A DNA stretch of 45,686 bases, taken from an uncultured Anaerolineae bacterium (GTDB taxonomy: Bacteria > Chloroflexota > Anaerolineae > Aggregatilineales > Phototrophicaceae). Location of the stretch: NCBI GenBank assembly GCA_934216615.1, contig CAKQCB010000012.1:1-45686 (forward strand), read 5' to 3'. Positions 1-7,968 of this stretch are shown one piece after another; position 1 is the first letter of the stretch; each line of letters starts with the position of its first letter. A program made the position numbers and the translations under genes. The notes beneath the pieces are model-generated. The model saw only the letters and a program-made list of their open reading frames with translations, made no database searches and was not told where the DNA came from.

Positions 1-105
1 CGAGTTCCTGTCTTGAGTTGGATTCTCTGGTCGCTCGCTTGTTGCTTCTCTCTCTCACATCTCTGTTGTTAAGGTGCTTATTACGTCTTGGTGACGTGGA
101 TATCT

Positions 106-134
106 AGGTTATCAGTCACCTCATCGGCTGTCAA
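106..134 (-). promoter_or_regulatory. Possible leftward rrn-type promoter and leader
   Basis: On the minus strand TTGACA (129-134) is followed after 17 bases by TAACCT (106-111). The transcript would run left out of the window, and about 30 bases further on it contains GCACCTTAACA (70-80), which resembles the boxA antitermination element of rRNA leaders. A purine-rich stretch follows. The -10 is poor (3 of 6), so this is a guess that an rRNA or other stable-RNA operon lies to the left. The rest of 1-296 has no gene that I can recognise. Confidence 0.3.
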
Positions 135-296
135 TCCCTGTTACTTATGATTTTCTCAATTTGGGAAAAGTCATTTGGTATATTTGGGATATATTATTTC
201 CGATGTTCTAAAAGTGCTGATGTGCTGTTCTTGACAGCGAGGCGGGATTATATAACGCGCCTTTTTAACCTGTAAAGCCCCAGTTTCAACCAATTT

Positions 297-899
297 CTAA
301 AGTTCGCTTCGACCTTGCAGTGCGCGCATCAATGTCACCGTGTCAGCGTACTCGATATCCCCGCCTACGGGCAGACCTCGCGCCAGCCGTGTCATACGAA
401 CGCCTTTGCTCACCAGTTCACGCTGAATGTACATGGCGGTGGCATCCCCTTCTAAGCCCGGGTTAGTCGCGATGATGACTTCTAATATGTCACTACGATC
501 AATGCGTTCAACCAATTCGCGAATCTTTAAATTATCAGGGCCAATGCCATTGACAGGTGAAATTGCCCCATGCAAGACATGGTAAACACCACGATATCCC
601 CCTGTGCGTTCTAACGCTAAAACGTCGAGCGGTTCTTCAACAACGGCGATGGTTTTCTGGTCGCGCTGGAGGTCGGAACAAACCGGACAAGGATTATCCA
701 CCGTGATATTAAAACAGCTGGAACACATCCGCGTTTCGGCTTTTAAGTCGCGTAGCGCATCCGCCAAATTTTCGGAAATCTCATCCGGCGCACGAAGCAG
801 ATAATACGTCAAACGGGATGCGGTTTTAGGGCCAACGCCGGGCAAGCGTGAAAAGGCTTCCACCAATTTCGTCACCGGTTCAGGAACAGCACTGCTCAT
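297..899 (-). CDS. recR: Recombination mediator protein RecR
   Basis: RecR forms a ring that, with RecO and RecF, loads RecA onto gapped DNA. The start at 899 gives a 200-residue protein beginning MSSAVPEP, the normal RecR length. GAGGA sits 8 bases upstream, which is better than the upstream ATG at 920. Visible in order are the helix-hairpin-helix PGVGPKTASRL (about residues 20-30), a four-cysteine zinc finger (CSSC...CPVC, about 62-75), the Toprim start IAVVEEPLDVLALE and the C-terminal LARGLPVGGDIEYAD signature. It is the last gene of the leftward dnaX-ebfC-recR cluster, an arrangement found in many bacteria. The identification is secure. Confidence 0.97.
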   Translation of the reverse strand: MSSAVPEPVTKLVEAFSRLPGVGPKTASRLTYYLLRAPDEISENLADALRDLKAETRMCSSCFNITVDNPCPVCSDLQRDQKTIAVVEEPLDVLALERTGGYRGVYHVLHGAISPVNGIGPDNLKIRELVERIDRSDILEVIIATNPGLEGDATAMYIQRELVSKGVRMTRLARGLPVGGDIEYADTVTLMRALQGRSEL

Positions 900-976
900 G
901 TGTTTATCCTCAGTACACAAACAGAGCGCACGATGTTCCTGTGCGCTCTATAATTTTTCGTTGTTGAAGCGCGGAA

Positions 977-1357
977 TTACCCGAGCAAACCGCCTAAACC
1001 GGGGATGTCACCCAAACCACCGGTGATCGATTCCATGCGTTTAGCGGCCATGGTTTGGCTTTGTTCGACAGCTTGGTTCATCGCCAAGACCAACAAATCT
1101 TGTAAATCAGCGAGCCATTCGGGATCACTGGTATCCACTGCATCAGGGTTGATGGTCACAGCTTGTACACGTTGGTGTCCTGTAATGGTCACTTTTACGG
1201 CGCCACCGCCCACGCTCACTTCAACCGTTTCGGTTTCCAACGCTTGTTGGGCAGCTTGCATATCTTCTTGCATCTTTTGCAATTGACGCATCATGCCTGC
1301 GCCACCGCCGGGAAGACCACCACCGCCACCGGGAAAACCACCACGTTTTTTGCTCAT
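977..1357 (-). CDS. ebfC: YbaB/EbfC family nucleoid-associated protein
   Basis: This small DNA-binding protein of the YbaB/EbfC family is 126 residues long. The N-terminus is glycine-rich (GGFPGGGGGLPGGGAGMM). The core MMRQLQKMQEDMQAAQQALE is the usual first helix, followed by the beta-strand region VEVSVGGGAVKVTITG and the DPEWLADLQDLLVLAMNQAVEQ helix. The C-terminus is again glycine-rich (GGLGDIPGLGGLLG), which is common in this family. AAGGTG precedes the ATG. It lies between dnaX and recR, its usual place, with 71 bases to dnaX and 77 to recR. The family is thought to bind DNA as a dimer; nothing unusual is seen. Confidence 0.95.
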   Translation of the reverse strand: MSKKRGGFPGGGGGLPGGGAGMMRQLQKMQEDMQAAQQALETETVEVSVGGGAVKVTITGHQRVQAVTINPDAVDTSDPEWLADLQDLLVLAMNQAVEQSQTMAAKRMESITGGLGDIPGLGGLLG

Positions 1358-1428
1358 TCAATTCACCTTATCTCTGAACTAATGGGTAGATCATTTATTA
1401 TTTTAACATTGAACCTGCTGTGATGGGA

Positions 1429-3021
1429 CTACGCATCCGACTGAGAATGATCAATCGGCTTGATGCGTGCGCCCATTTCCATCCCCTGCGATTGCACAGG
1501 ATCATCAGGATCAACACTGTCATATAAATCTGAACTGCTATCTACAATATCGCCACCTTGCGCGACGATTCGGGTCTTTAAGCGCACGCCAAACATTTCT
1601 GAAAGGGCACGTTCAATCGCGTTACGTTTATCCGGCGCTTCCAACTTCTGGCGGAAAAAGTCCGATTTGGTGTTGATGATGACAACGTTGCCATCAATCG
1701 TTCGCACTTGGCAGTGTTCCAATAGCGCAGGCAGTTGTTTATTCAGTTGAAAAGCCAAGCGCTGAAATTCCGTCCAATTGTCGCGTAATTTCGCTAAGCT
1801 GATCACGGGTGGGGAACCTTTCGGCATCTCTTCCGCAGGTTCTAATTCTGCGACTGGAGGTGCTGAAGGTACAGGCACGCTGGCTGTGGGTTGGGTTCGC
1901 GCAGGGCTGTGACGTACAGGCGCTTCTTCCACAGGTTCGAGCGAACGCATACTTTCGACCAACGCCAGTTCTAACGTGAGTTGGGGCTGCCATCCCCCTC
2001 TAAAATTGGCGAGCGCGTCATTAAAATTCTTCACTAAACGGATCGTCAACCCACGCGGAATTGCTTGCGCTTGATGTTGATACACTTCGCGTTCTTGCTG
2101 TGACGCCTCGACCAAGTCGGCAGTTGCGGTTTGCGTCAGCAGTACAGCGCGTAAATATTCGATGATTTGTTGGCCGAATTGACGTGGGTCAGACCCCATA
2201 TCAATCGTTTGGTTGATGATGCGCAAGCCCGCGCCAACATCCCCTGCGGCAATCGCATCGACCAATTCCCGCACAGCGATAGTGCTCACGGTGCCTAATA
2301 CCTGCTGTACCAATTCGACGGTTACCCCTTGATCGGGATCGGTCACAATCTGATCCAACAAGCTGATGCTGTCGCGCATGCTTCCCGTCCCTTGACGAGC
2401 GATCATTTCCAGCGCGGCGCGTTCGTATTGAAGACCATCCCCTTGAACAATCGTCTCGAGACGGTCGGCCACTTCGCGCACGGAAAAACGCCGAAACTCA
2501 AATTGCAAACAGCGACTTTTAATCGTCTGTGGCACTTTGTCGATCTCAGTCGTCGCCAAAACAAACATGGCATGTTCAGGCGGTTCTTCTAAGGTTTTCA
2601 ACAGCGCATCAAACGCATTTCCTGTAAAACGATGTACTTCGTCGATGATATAGACTTTGAAGCGCCCTTCGCCCGGCGCAAACGCGATCTTTTCGCGCAA
2701 GTCGCGCACATCATCAACCCCTGTATGCGTCGCCGCATCAATCTCGATCAGGTCAAGAAAGCGCCCGTCATTCACCGCGATGCAATTGGCACATTGATTA
2801 CACGGGCGTTGATCAGGGTCGTCACTCAAACAATTGACCGCTTTGGCTAATAAACGCGCCGTCGTGGTCTTCCCTGTTCCGCGTGGGCCACTGAATAAAT
2901 AAGCGTGGCGCACACGCCCCGTCTTCATCGCATTTCGCAACGTCCGAGAGATGTGTTCTTGGCCGACAAATTCTTCAAATGATGTGGGTCGCCAGCGTAG
3001 ATACAATGCTTGTTCAGGCAC
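1429..3021 (-). CDS. dnaX: DNA polymerase III subunits gamma and tau
   Basis: This is the clamp-loader ATPase of the replicative polymerase. The N-terminus ALYLRWRPTSFEEFVGQEH is typical of DnaX. Walker A is GPRGTGKTTTARLL, a zinc module follows (CLSDDPDQRPCNQCANC), then the DEVHRF Walker B, the sensor region (LATTEIDKVPQTIKSRC) and the C-terminal clamp-loader domain. A proline-rich linker and a tau-like tail complete about 530 residues. The chosen start is GTG at 3021, because AAGGAG lies 6 bases before it and family members start near MxQALYRKWRP. The ATG at 3036 would add five residues and would place this Shine-Dalgarno sequence inside the coding region. No poly-A frameshift site for a separate gamma form was noticed. 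Confidence 0.96.
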   Translation of the reverse strand: MPEQALYLRWRPTSFEEFVGQEHISRTLRNAMKTGRVRHAYLFSGPRGTGKTTTARLLAKAVNCLSDDPDQRPCNQCANCIAVNDGRFLDLIEIDAATHTGVDDVRDLREKIAFAPGEGRFKVYIIDEVHRFTGNAFDALLKTLEEPPEHAMFVLATTEIDKVPQTIKSRCLQFEFRRFSVREVADRLETIVQGDGLQYERAALEMIARQGTGSMRDSISLLDQIVTDPDQGVTVELVQQVLGTVSTIAVRELVDAIAAGDVGAGLRIINQTIDMGSDPRQFGQQIIEYLRAVLLTQTATADLVEASQQEREVYQHQAQAIPRGLTIRLVKNFNDALANFRGGWQPQLTLELALVESMRSLEPVEEAPVRHSPARTQPTASVPVPSAPPVAELEPAEEMPKGSPPVISLAKLRDNWTEFQRLAFQLNKQLPALLEHCQVRTIDGNVVIINTKSDFFRQKLEAPDKRNAIERALSEMFGVRLKTRIVAQGGDIVDSSSDLYDSVDPDDPVQSQGMEMGARIKPIDHSQSDA

Positions 3022-3047
3022 AAAAATCTCCTTCATCCATCCCTATC

Positions 3048-3076
3048 AGTCTAGCATTTTTGATGGCTTGGAACAA
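3048..3076 (-). promoter_or_regulatory. Promoter of dnaX-ebfC-recR
   Basis: On the minus strand TTGTTC (3071-3076), a 17-base spacer and TAGACT (3048-3053) form a sigma-70 type promoter. A TG one base upstream of the -10 makes it an extended -10. The predicted leader is short and ends at the dnaX start. The -35 overlaps an inverted repeat at 3068-3092. Confidence 0.6.
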
Positions 3077-3092
3077 CGAGCAAATGTTCCAA
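3068..3092. promoter_or_regulatory. Inverted repeat, candidate operator between dnaX and pyrC
   Basis: TTGGAACA (3068-3075) and TGTTCCAA (3085-3092) are perfect inverted 8-mers separated by 9 bases, in the divergent dnaX/pyrC intergenic region. The left arm covers most of the dnaX -35. The arrangement suggests a dimeric repressor site; the regulator is unknown. Confidence 0.45.
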
Positions 3093-3189
3093 AAGGGTCA
3101 CTTCAAATAAACCATTTGCATTTGTTGATACGCGATTCGTGCGCTAAAAATAAGCTCAAATCCACCCGCTATTTTTTAGGCCATTGCTC

Positions 3190-4257
3190 ATGTTATTCAC
3201 GATTCATGGAATGCTTGACCCGCACACGCATTTACGCAGTTTACGCTGGGCGCACAAAGGGACGTTCCGCACCGAAACCGAAGCTGCGCTGGCAGGCGGT
3301 TATTGGGCGATCTTCGACATGCCGAACACACCACCATCAACCATCAACCGCGCTTCGCTGGATGAAAAACTCGCCGAAATTCGCGCCCAAGCCATCTGTG
3401 ATTGGGGGTTGTATGTCGGCGCTTCACAACTTCAACTCGACACTTACGATGATCTGCTTCCTGACATCATCGGCATGAAGATGTACTGCAACGCCACCAC
3501 AGGTGATTTGCTCATTGAAAACCCGCACATTCGCGAACATCATTTCCAGCATTGGACGAATCGCAAACCCATCGCCGTCCATGCTGAAGAAGAAACGATG
3601 GCGGAAATCATCGCGCTCGTCCGCAAATATCGCAAACAGACCCATTTTTGTCATGTATGTACCGCCCGTGAAGTCGCGTATATCCGCGCCGCCAAAGCGG
3701 AAGGGTTGCCGATCAGCGCGGGGGTTTGTCCCCATCATCTCTTTTTGACCGAAGCCGATCTGCCTCATCTGGGCAGTTACGGCATGATGAAACCCACGCT
3801 CAAAACTCAAGCCGATCAAGATGCGCTCTGGCGTGGGATTCAAGAAGATGTGATCGACCTTGTCGAAAGCGATCATGCACCCCATACCCAAGCTGAAAAA
3901 GCCAGCGCCGAACCTCCATTTGGCGTTCCCGGCCTGCAAACTACACTTCCCCTCTTATTCAACGCGGTAGAAGAAAAACGCCTCACCCGTGACCGCTTAG
4001 AAGAATTGGTCGCCGACGCGCCCCAACGGATTTTTGGCATCCAACTGCCCGACGAAACCTTCACCGTGATCGATCTTTCTGAAAAGTACGTCATCGACCA
4101 CGCGCAGATACGCTCCTCCTGTGGGTGGACACCGTTTCACGGCATGAACGGCGTGGGCAAAATCCGCGAAGTATGGATTCGTGGCGTCAAGGTATTTGAT
4201 GGAGAAAACGTGCTGGTCGAAGACGGTTTTGGGCAGGCGGTGAATCAAACCTTATAA
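3190..4257 (+). CDS. pyrC: Dihydroorotase, CAD-type
   Basis: This amidohydrolase closes carbamoyl aspartate to dihydroorotate in pyrimidine synthesis. In the 355-residue product DPHTHLR (H12, H14, R16) supplies the first metal ligands. The segment GMKMYCNATTGDL (K97) resembles the GLKLYLNETF region of the animal CAD dihydroorotase, whose lysine is carboxylated and bridges the metals. H131 (AVHAEEE), the HFCHV histidines and ESDHAPHTQAEK with its metal Asp complete the site. PFGVPGLQTTLPLLF is the usual C-terminal signature. The ATG at 3190 is used; a TTG at 3184 is in frame and the Shine-Dalgarno sequence is weak. It is transcribed away from dnaX and lies 2.3 kb from pyrF-pyrE-pyrD. Confidence 0.9.
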   Translation: MLFTIHGMLDPHTHLRSLRWAHKGTFRTETEAALAGGYWAIFDMPNTPPSTINRASLDEKLAEIRAQAICDWGLYVGASQLQLDTYDDLLPDIIGMKMYCNATTGDLLIENPHIREHHFQHWTNRKPIAVHAEEETMAEIIALVRKYRKQTHFCHVCTAREVAYIRAAKAEGLPISAGVCPHHLFLTEADLPHLGSYGMMKPTLKTQADQDALWRGIQEDVIDLVESDHAPHTQAEKASAEPPFGVPGLQTTLPLLFNAVEEKRLTRDRLEELVADAPQRIFGIQLPDETFTVIDLSEKYVIDHAQIRSSCGWTPFHGMNGVGKIREVWIRGVKVFDGENVLVEDGFGQAVNQTL

Positions 4258-4317
4258 CCCAAAGCAGTAAATCGCCATGCTTTCCGTCTTTATGAATAGA
4301 TAAAGAAAGGAGTAGCA

Positions 4318-4905
4318 ATGCACGATGAACACAACGAAACCGCCTTGATTGCCCGTGCCCAGCAGGATGCAAGCGCGTTTCATCAGCTTTATGCGGTCTA
4401 TTTCAAACGGGTTTATGGCTATGTGGCGGCGCGTATTCCCCAACCGCAAGATGCGGAAGATGTGGTTGCCAATGTCTTTTTACGGGCGCTCAAAAACCTG
4501 CCTCAATTTCGCAATCAACATCAGCCTAGCTTTGCCGCGTGGTTATTCACAATTGCACGTAATGTCACAAATGATCATTATCGGGGGCAACCCCACTTGG
4601 CGATCATCCCATTTGAGCAGGCGACGCATGCGCTTTCAGAGGTTCCAGAGCCAGATCATCACCTGATCAAACAAGAAGAATCAGCCTTACTGCGTGAATT
4701 GATCACACGCTTGCCCGAGCGCAAACGTGAGCTAGTCTATCTTCGTTATTATGCGGGCTTACGCAACCAAGAAATCGCCACCGTCCTCGATATTGCTGAG
4801 ACCACCGTTTCATCTACCCTCAGCCGTGCCCTTGATGATCTCCAGAAAAGTTACGCTCAAACCAAACAAGACGATGAGCAGAAAGTGGTCGGTCATGACA
4901 CCTAA
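4318..4905 (+). CDS. ECF-type RNA polymerase sigma factor
   Basis: This is a 195-residue sigma-70 family regulator with only regions 2 and 4. Region 2 is visible as FHQLYAVYFKRVYGYVAAR...DAEDVVANVFLRALKNLPQF with the AAWLFTIARNVTNDHYR recognition part. Region 4 is LLRELITRLPERKRELVYLRYYAGLRNQEIATVLDIAETTVSSTLSRALDDL, a clear helix-turn-helix. AAGGAG lies upstream of the ATG with good spacing. The 3' end overlaps the next gene by 11 bases, indicating translational coupling with its anti-sigma partner. Target promoters cannot be told from this window. Confidence 0.93.
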   Translation: MHDEHNETALIARAQQDASAFHQLYAVYFKRVYGYVAARIPQPQDAEDVVANVFLRALKNLPQFRNQHQPSFAAWLFTIARNVTNDHYRGQPHLAIIPFEQATHALSEVPEPDHHLIKQEESALLRELITRLPERKRELVYLRYYAGLRNQEIATVLDIAETTVSSTLSRALDDLQKSYAQTKQDDEQKVVGHDT

Positions 4906-6052
4906 CCTTCCGCACAACCTAGATAAAAATTTTGAGACTCAATTAACCCAGTCGATGCCCACATCACGCCCTGAATTTGAAGCCGAATTGTGGACGCGAC
5001 TGCAATCCCAACTTGCAAACCCATCCCCACAAACATCGCGTTCCAAAACGCGCGCTTATTCATTTCAACGCGTCGCAACCCTCATCGCTATTTTAGTCGG
5101 CGTGGTGGTAGGGGGGACGTTCGCCGTCCAAGCGTTATTACAATGGATGGGCTATTTAGACCCGGGGTTACAGGCAGTGGTCGATGAAGGCCTGCGCCGT
5201 GACCTGAACATCACCCAAACAGGCGAGAATTTCAGCGTCACGCTTGATTGGGGTTATGCCGACGCGAACCGCATCGCCATCCACTATACCGTTCGTTTAC
5301 TTGGCGATACGCGCGCAACCACCCTCCAAACGGGGGATGCACTCACGGCCACAAGTTCAAATCAGCAGGTTCAACTTGTGCAAGGGCGTAACATGATCGC
5401 CGATTACAGCGAAGAATATCCTGAGGGCATTACCCGTGAAAGCCTAGGGGCGGCATGGTATCGCTTTGGCACCATTACCGAGGTCTTGAATCAGTACGAT
5501 GCGTCCGCATTGAGCTTACAAGACGCGACTGAACTTCCCCTCCAGTTGGATATTTGGGTGGTCGCTTACAGTATTCATGAGTTTTTTGTCACCGAAGAAG
5601 GGGATGATGCGCCCTCTGATGGCTTTATCGTAGGCGAACAATTTAGTATTCCCTTCAGCATTCCGTTGGATGCTATCAATACTCAACTGCGCGTATGGGA
5701 ATCCCCGCTTTCCGTCACCGATCAAGACATCACCCTCACCTTAGAACGTGTGACTGTCGCGCCATCCCAAGCCCGCGTGTATCTATGCTTCACTCCACCT
5801 GCCGAAGATCGCTCATGGACAGCGATTGTATGGCTTCGTGATGAAAATGGCGCGGTGCCGGGCGGGGGCAGTGTGAACCCATCCATGGTTGAGGGGCGTT
5901 CTTGTCAAGATTACACGTACTACGCAGGCATGTACGATTACACCGGCACATGGCAGTTAGAAGTCACTGAGCTGGTCGGGTTCGGCAGTGGCGGTGGCGC
6001 CGATCAACAGCGCATCGCCGGATCATGGGTGTTCGATTTCACCGTACCGTGA
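4895..6052 (+). CDS. Membrane anti-sigma factor candidate
   Basis: The gene overlaps the sigma factor gene by 11 bases, the usual layout of sigma/anti-sigma pairs. With the ATG at 4895 the product has 385 residues; an ATG at 4874 is also possible. A cytoplasmic segment of about 55 residues (FEAELWTRLQSQL) precedes a single membrane helix (VATLIAILVGVVVGGTFAVQ), then a large outer beta-rich domain resembling DUF4179-type domains of other anti-sigma factors. No zinc-binding HxxxCxxC is present. Function is inferred from position and topology. The TGA stop is also the first TGA of the repeat consensus that follows. Confidence 0.7.
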   Translation: MTPNLPHNLDKNFETQLTQSMPTSRPEFEAELWTRLQSQLANPSPQTSRSKTRAYSFQRVATLIAILVGVVVGGTFAVQALLQWMGYLDPGLQAVVDEGLRRDLNITQTGENFSVTLDWGYADANRIAIHYTVRLLGDTRATTLQTGDALTATSSNQQVQLVQGRNMIADYSEEYPEGITRESLGAAWYRFGTITEVLNQYDASALSLQDATELPLQLDIWVVAYSIHEFFVTEEGDDAPSDGFIVGEQFSIPFSIPLDAINTQLRVWESPLSVTDQDITLTLERVTVAPSQARVYLCFTPPAEDRSWTAIVWLRDENGAVPGGGSVNPSMVEGRSCQDYTYYAGMYDYTGTWQLEVTELVGFGSGGGADQQRIAGSWVFDFTVP

Positions 6053-6518
6053 GGATTTAAAAGCACCTCACCCCGACGGGGTCGCGCCCTCTCCATGAGA
6101 GAGGGCAAAAGCCATAGATGATCTGTTTTGTATGTGTCCTCTCCGTGGGGAGAGGACGGCTAAGCGAAGCAGGTGAGGATTTAAAAGCACCTCACCCCGA
6201 CAGAGTCGCGCCCTCTCCATAAGAGAGGGCAAAAGCCATAGATGATCTGTTTTGTATGTGTCCTCTCCCCACGGAGAGGACGGCTGAGCATAGCGAAGCA
6301 GGTGAAGTTCAAAAGCACCTCACCCCGACAGAGTCGTGCCCTCTCCGTAAGAGAGGGCAAAAACCATCTATGACTTGTTTTGTATGTGTCCTCTCCCCAT
6401 GGAGCGGACGACTGAGCGAAGCGAAGCAGGTGAGGTTCAGAAGACAGATTTAAAAGCACCTCACCCCGACGGAGTCGCGCCCTCTCCATAAGAGAGGGCA
6501 AAAAGATTACTGGTGAGG
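6050..6518 (+). repeat. Dispersed hairpin repeat block A, plus orientation
   Basis: Three units and a partial fourth start with CACCTCACC at 6064, 6188, 6316 and 6457. A unit has: outer arm CCTCACC; a CCCCGACGGGG mini-palindrome in the best copy; hairpin 1 GCCCTCTC...GAGAGGGC; a linker containing GATGATCTGTTTTGTATGTG; hairpin 2 GTCCTCTCC...GGAGAGGAC; GGCTAAGCGAAGCA or GGCTGAGCATAGCGAAGCA; and outer arm GGTGAGG. The block fills the whole space between the stop codons of the anti-sigma gene and pyrF and abuts both. Short open frames in it are translations of the repeat and not genes. Confidence 0.93.
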
Positions 6519-7319
6519 TTATTTGATGCGATATCGATTGCTCTCATCGCGCAGTTGACGCGCGGCTTGAGCAGGATCATCCGCATAGATGATACTGCGG
6601 GATGCGCTGAGGAATAGCCCCGCGCCATCCGCGCTTTGACCCATCCGCACTGATGCTTCGATACTTCCGCCTTGTGAGCCGATCCCCGGCACAAGTAATG
6701 GAATATGAGCATCCAATTGGCGTAGTTGCGCCATCGCTTCCGGGAAAGTTGCGCCCATCACCAACGCGCAGTTTTGACGTGTGTTCCACGTTTGCGTTAC
6801 CCGTTCTGCGACGCGATACCACAAAGGATGCCCATCTACAGATAGGGTTTGAAATTCATTGGCGCCCGCATCCGACATACGACACAAAATGATGGATAAT
6901 TTATCTTCGCGCTCTAAGAAGGGGCTGAGTCCATCCTGTCCCACGTAAGGGCTGAGCGTGACAGCATCAAACCCCATGATATCGAAGATGCCTCTGACAT
7001 ATCCCCTGCTAGAGTTGGCGATTTCCCCGCGTTTGGCATCACAAATGGTGATGATGTCGGGATGATGTTCATGCAGATAATCGGCAGTTTGCTGAAGCGC
7101 TTTCATCCCATCGATGCCCGCCGCTTCATAAAACGAGATGTTCGGCTTAAACGCCAACACATAGTCATGCACCGCGTCGATGATACGTCGGTTGAAATTA
7201 AAAATTGTGTTCGCGAGGTCAGTGTGACGTGGCAGGTGCACAAGGTCAGGGTCTAAGCCTACGCAGACGAGCGAATTGGCCTGCTGAACCCGATGCTGTA
7301 TCCGTTGCATGATCGACAT
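6519..7319 (-). CDS. pyrF: Orotidine 5'-phosphate decarboxylase, long (type 2) form
   Basis: PyrF converts OMP to UMP, the last step of de novo pyrimidine synthesis. The start at 7319 gives 266 residues and has GGAG upstream; the upstream extension would run into pyrE. VCVGLDPD, FKPNISFYEAAG, ICDAKRGEIANSS, DAVTLSPYVGQDGL and LVPGIGSQGG are the expected signatures of the longer type. The catalytic motif is normally DxKxxDI; here it reads D94-x-K96-x-x-E99-I (codon GAA), a conservative but unusual change at a catalytic aspartate. It is the last gene of pyrD-pyrE-pyrF, 22 bases after pyrE, and its stop codon touches repeat block A. Confidence 0.93.
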   Translation of the reverse strand: MSIMQRIQHRVQQANSLVCVGLDPDLVHLPRHTDLANTIFNFNRRIIDAVHDYVLAFKPNISFYEAAGIDGMKALQQTADYLHEHHPDIITICDAKRGEIANSSRGYVRGIFDIMGFDAVTLSPYVGQDGLSPFLEREDKLSIILCRMSDAGANEFQTLSVDGHPLWYRVAERVTQTWNTRQNCALVMGATFPEAMAQLRQLDAHIPLLVPGIGSQGGSIEASVRMGQSADGAGLFLSASRSIIYADDPAQAARQLRDESNRYRIK

Positions 7320-7341
7320 AAAGCGTAATTCTCCGTGTGGG

Positions 7342-7968
7342 TTAAGTCTGCCACTGGGTTGGGTTTTGCAACCATGCGCTGACAATCGCTTGATCTTCAG
7401 TACTCCATGTGCTGAGCGATAAGATGGCTGGAAATGAGGTCAAGGTATGCAAACGAACGCCTGCATTTTCAAATGCTTGACGCGTTTCCGTAAAATCATA
7501 CGTGATGATAGAGAGGACATCCGTCACTGATGCACCTTCTTCGCGCAGGGCTTCAACCCCTTGCAAACTACTGCCCCCTGTGGTCACGGTGTCCTCTACG
7601 AGGATGACCCGTTTACCGCTGACATCACCGCCTTCAACACGACGTTTCTTGCCGTGTTCTTTCGCCGTTTTACGCACAAAAACAGATGGGATCGCAGTGC
7701 TGAATGAGAGCGCCGCACTGTGTGGGATGCCTGCGGTTTCCATGCCTGCAATCACATCTACGGCCAGCTTTTCGCGTTCCAATGTTTCTTTCATAGCATG
7801 GATCACGGTTTGCCATGCGTTGGGGTGAAACGGCAAGATGCGGTTATCAATGTAGACGGGAGAAACGATGCCAGATTTAAACGTCACGGGGTTTTGGGGA
7901 TTACACCCCACAGCTTGGATGTCGAGCAAGGCTTGCGCAATTTTATGCTCTGGTGAAGGTGCGGTCAT
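7342..7968 (-). CDS. pyrE: Orotate phosphoribosyltransferase
   Basis: PyrE joins orotate and PRPP to form OMP. The product has 208 residues. The PRPP-binding motif VILVEDTVTTGGSSLQGVEAL lies near residues 115-135, and a lysine/arginine loop (VRKTAKEHGKKRRVEGG) matches the flexible catalytic loop of OPRTases. SGIVSPVYIDNR is the typical N-terminal signature. Its ATG overlaps the pyrD stop codon in a 4-base ATGA, so translation is coupled. There is no sign of fusion with pyrF. Confidence 0.95.
   Translation of the reverse strand: MTAPSPEHKIAQALLDIQAVGCNPQNPVTFKSGIVSPVYIDNRILPFHPNAWQTVIHAMKETLEREKLAVDVIAGMETAGIPHSAALSFSTAIPSVFVRKTAKEHGKKRRVEGGDVSGKRVILVEDTVTTGGSSLQGVEALREEGASVTDVLSIITYDFTETRQAFENAGVRLHTLTSFPAILSLSTWSTEDQAIVSAWLQNPTQWQT

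Noticed and set aside
3424..3939. Antisense frame inside pyrC
   Set aside because: It is a shadow of the conserved dihydroorotase frame with no recognisable domain.
4751..4894. Long upstream extension of the anti-sigma gene
   Set aside because: It lies fully inside the sigma factor gene in another frame; the overlapping ATG at 4895 fits the usual coupled layout.
6181..6501. Reading frames in repeat block A, such as MPSLMERARLRRGEVLLN
   Set aside because: They are translations of the repeat consensus; the same peptide text recurs in every block in several frames.
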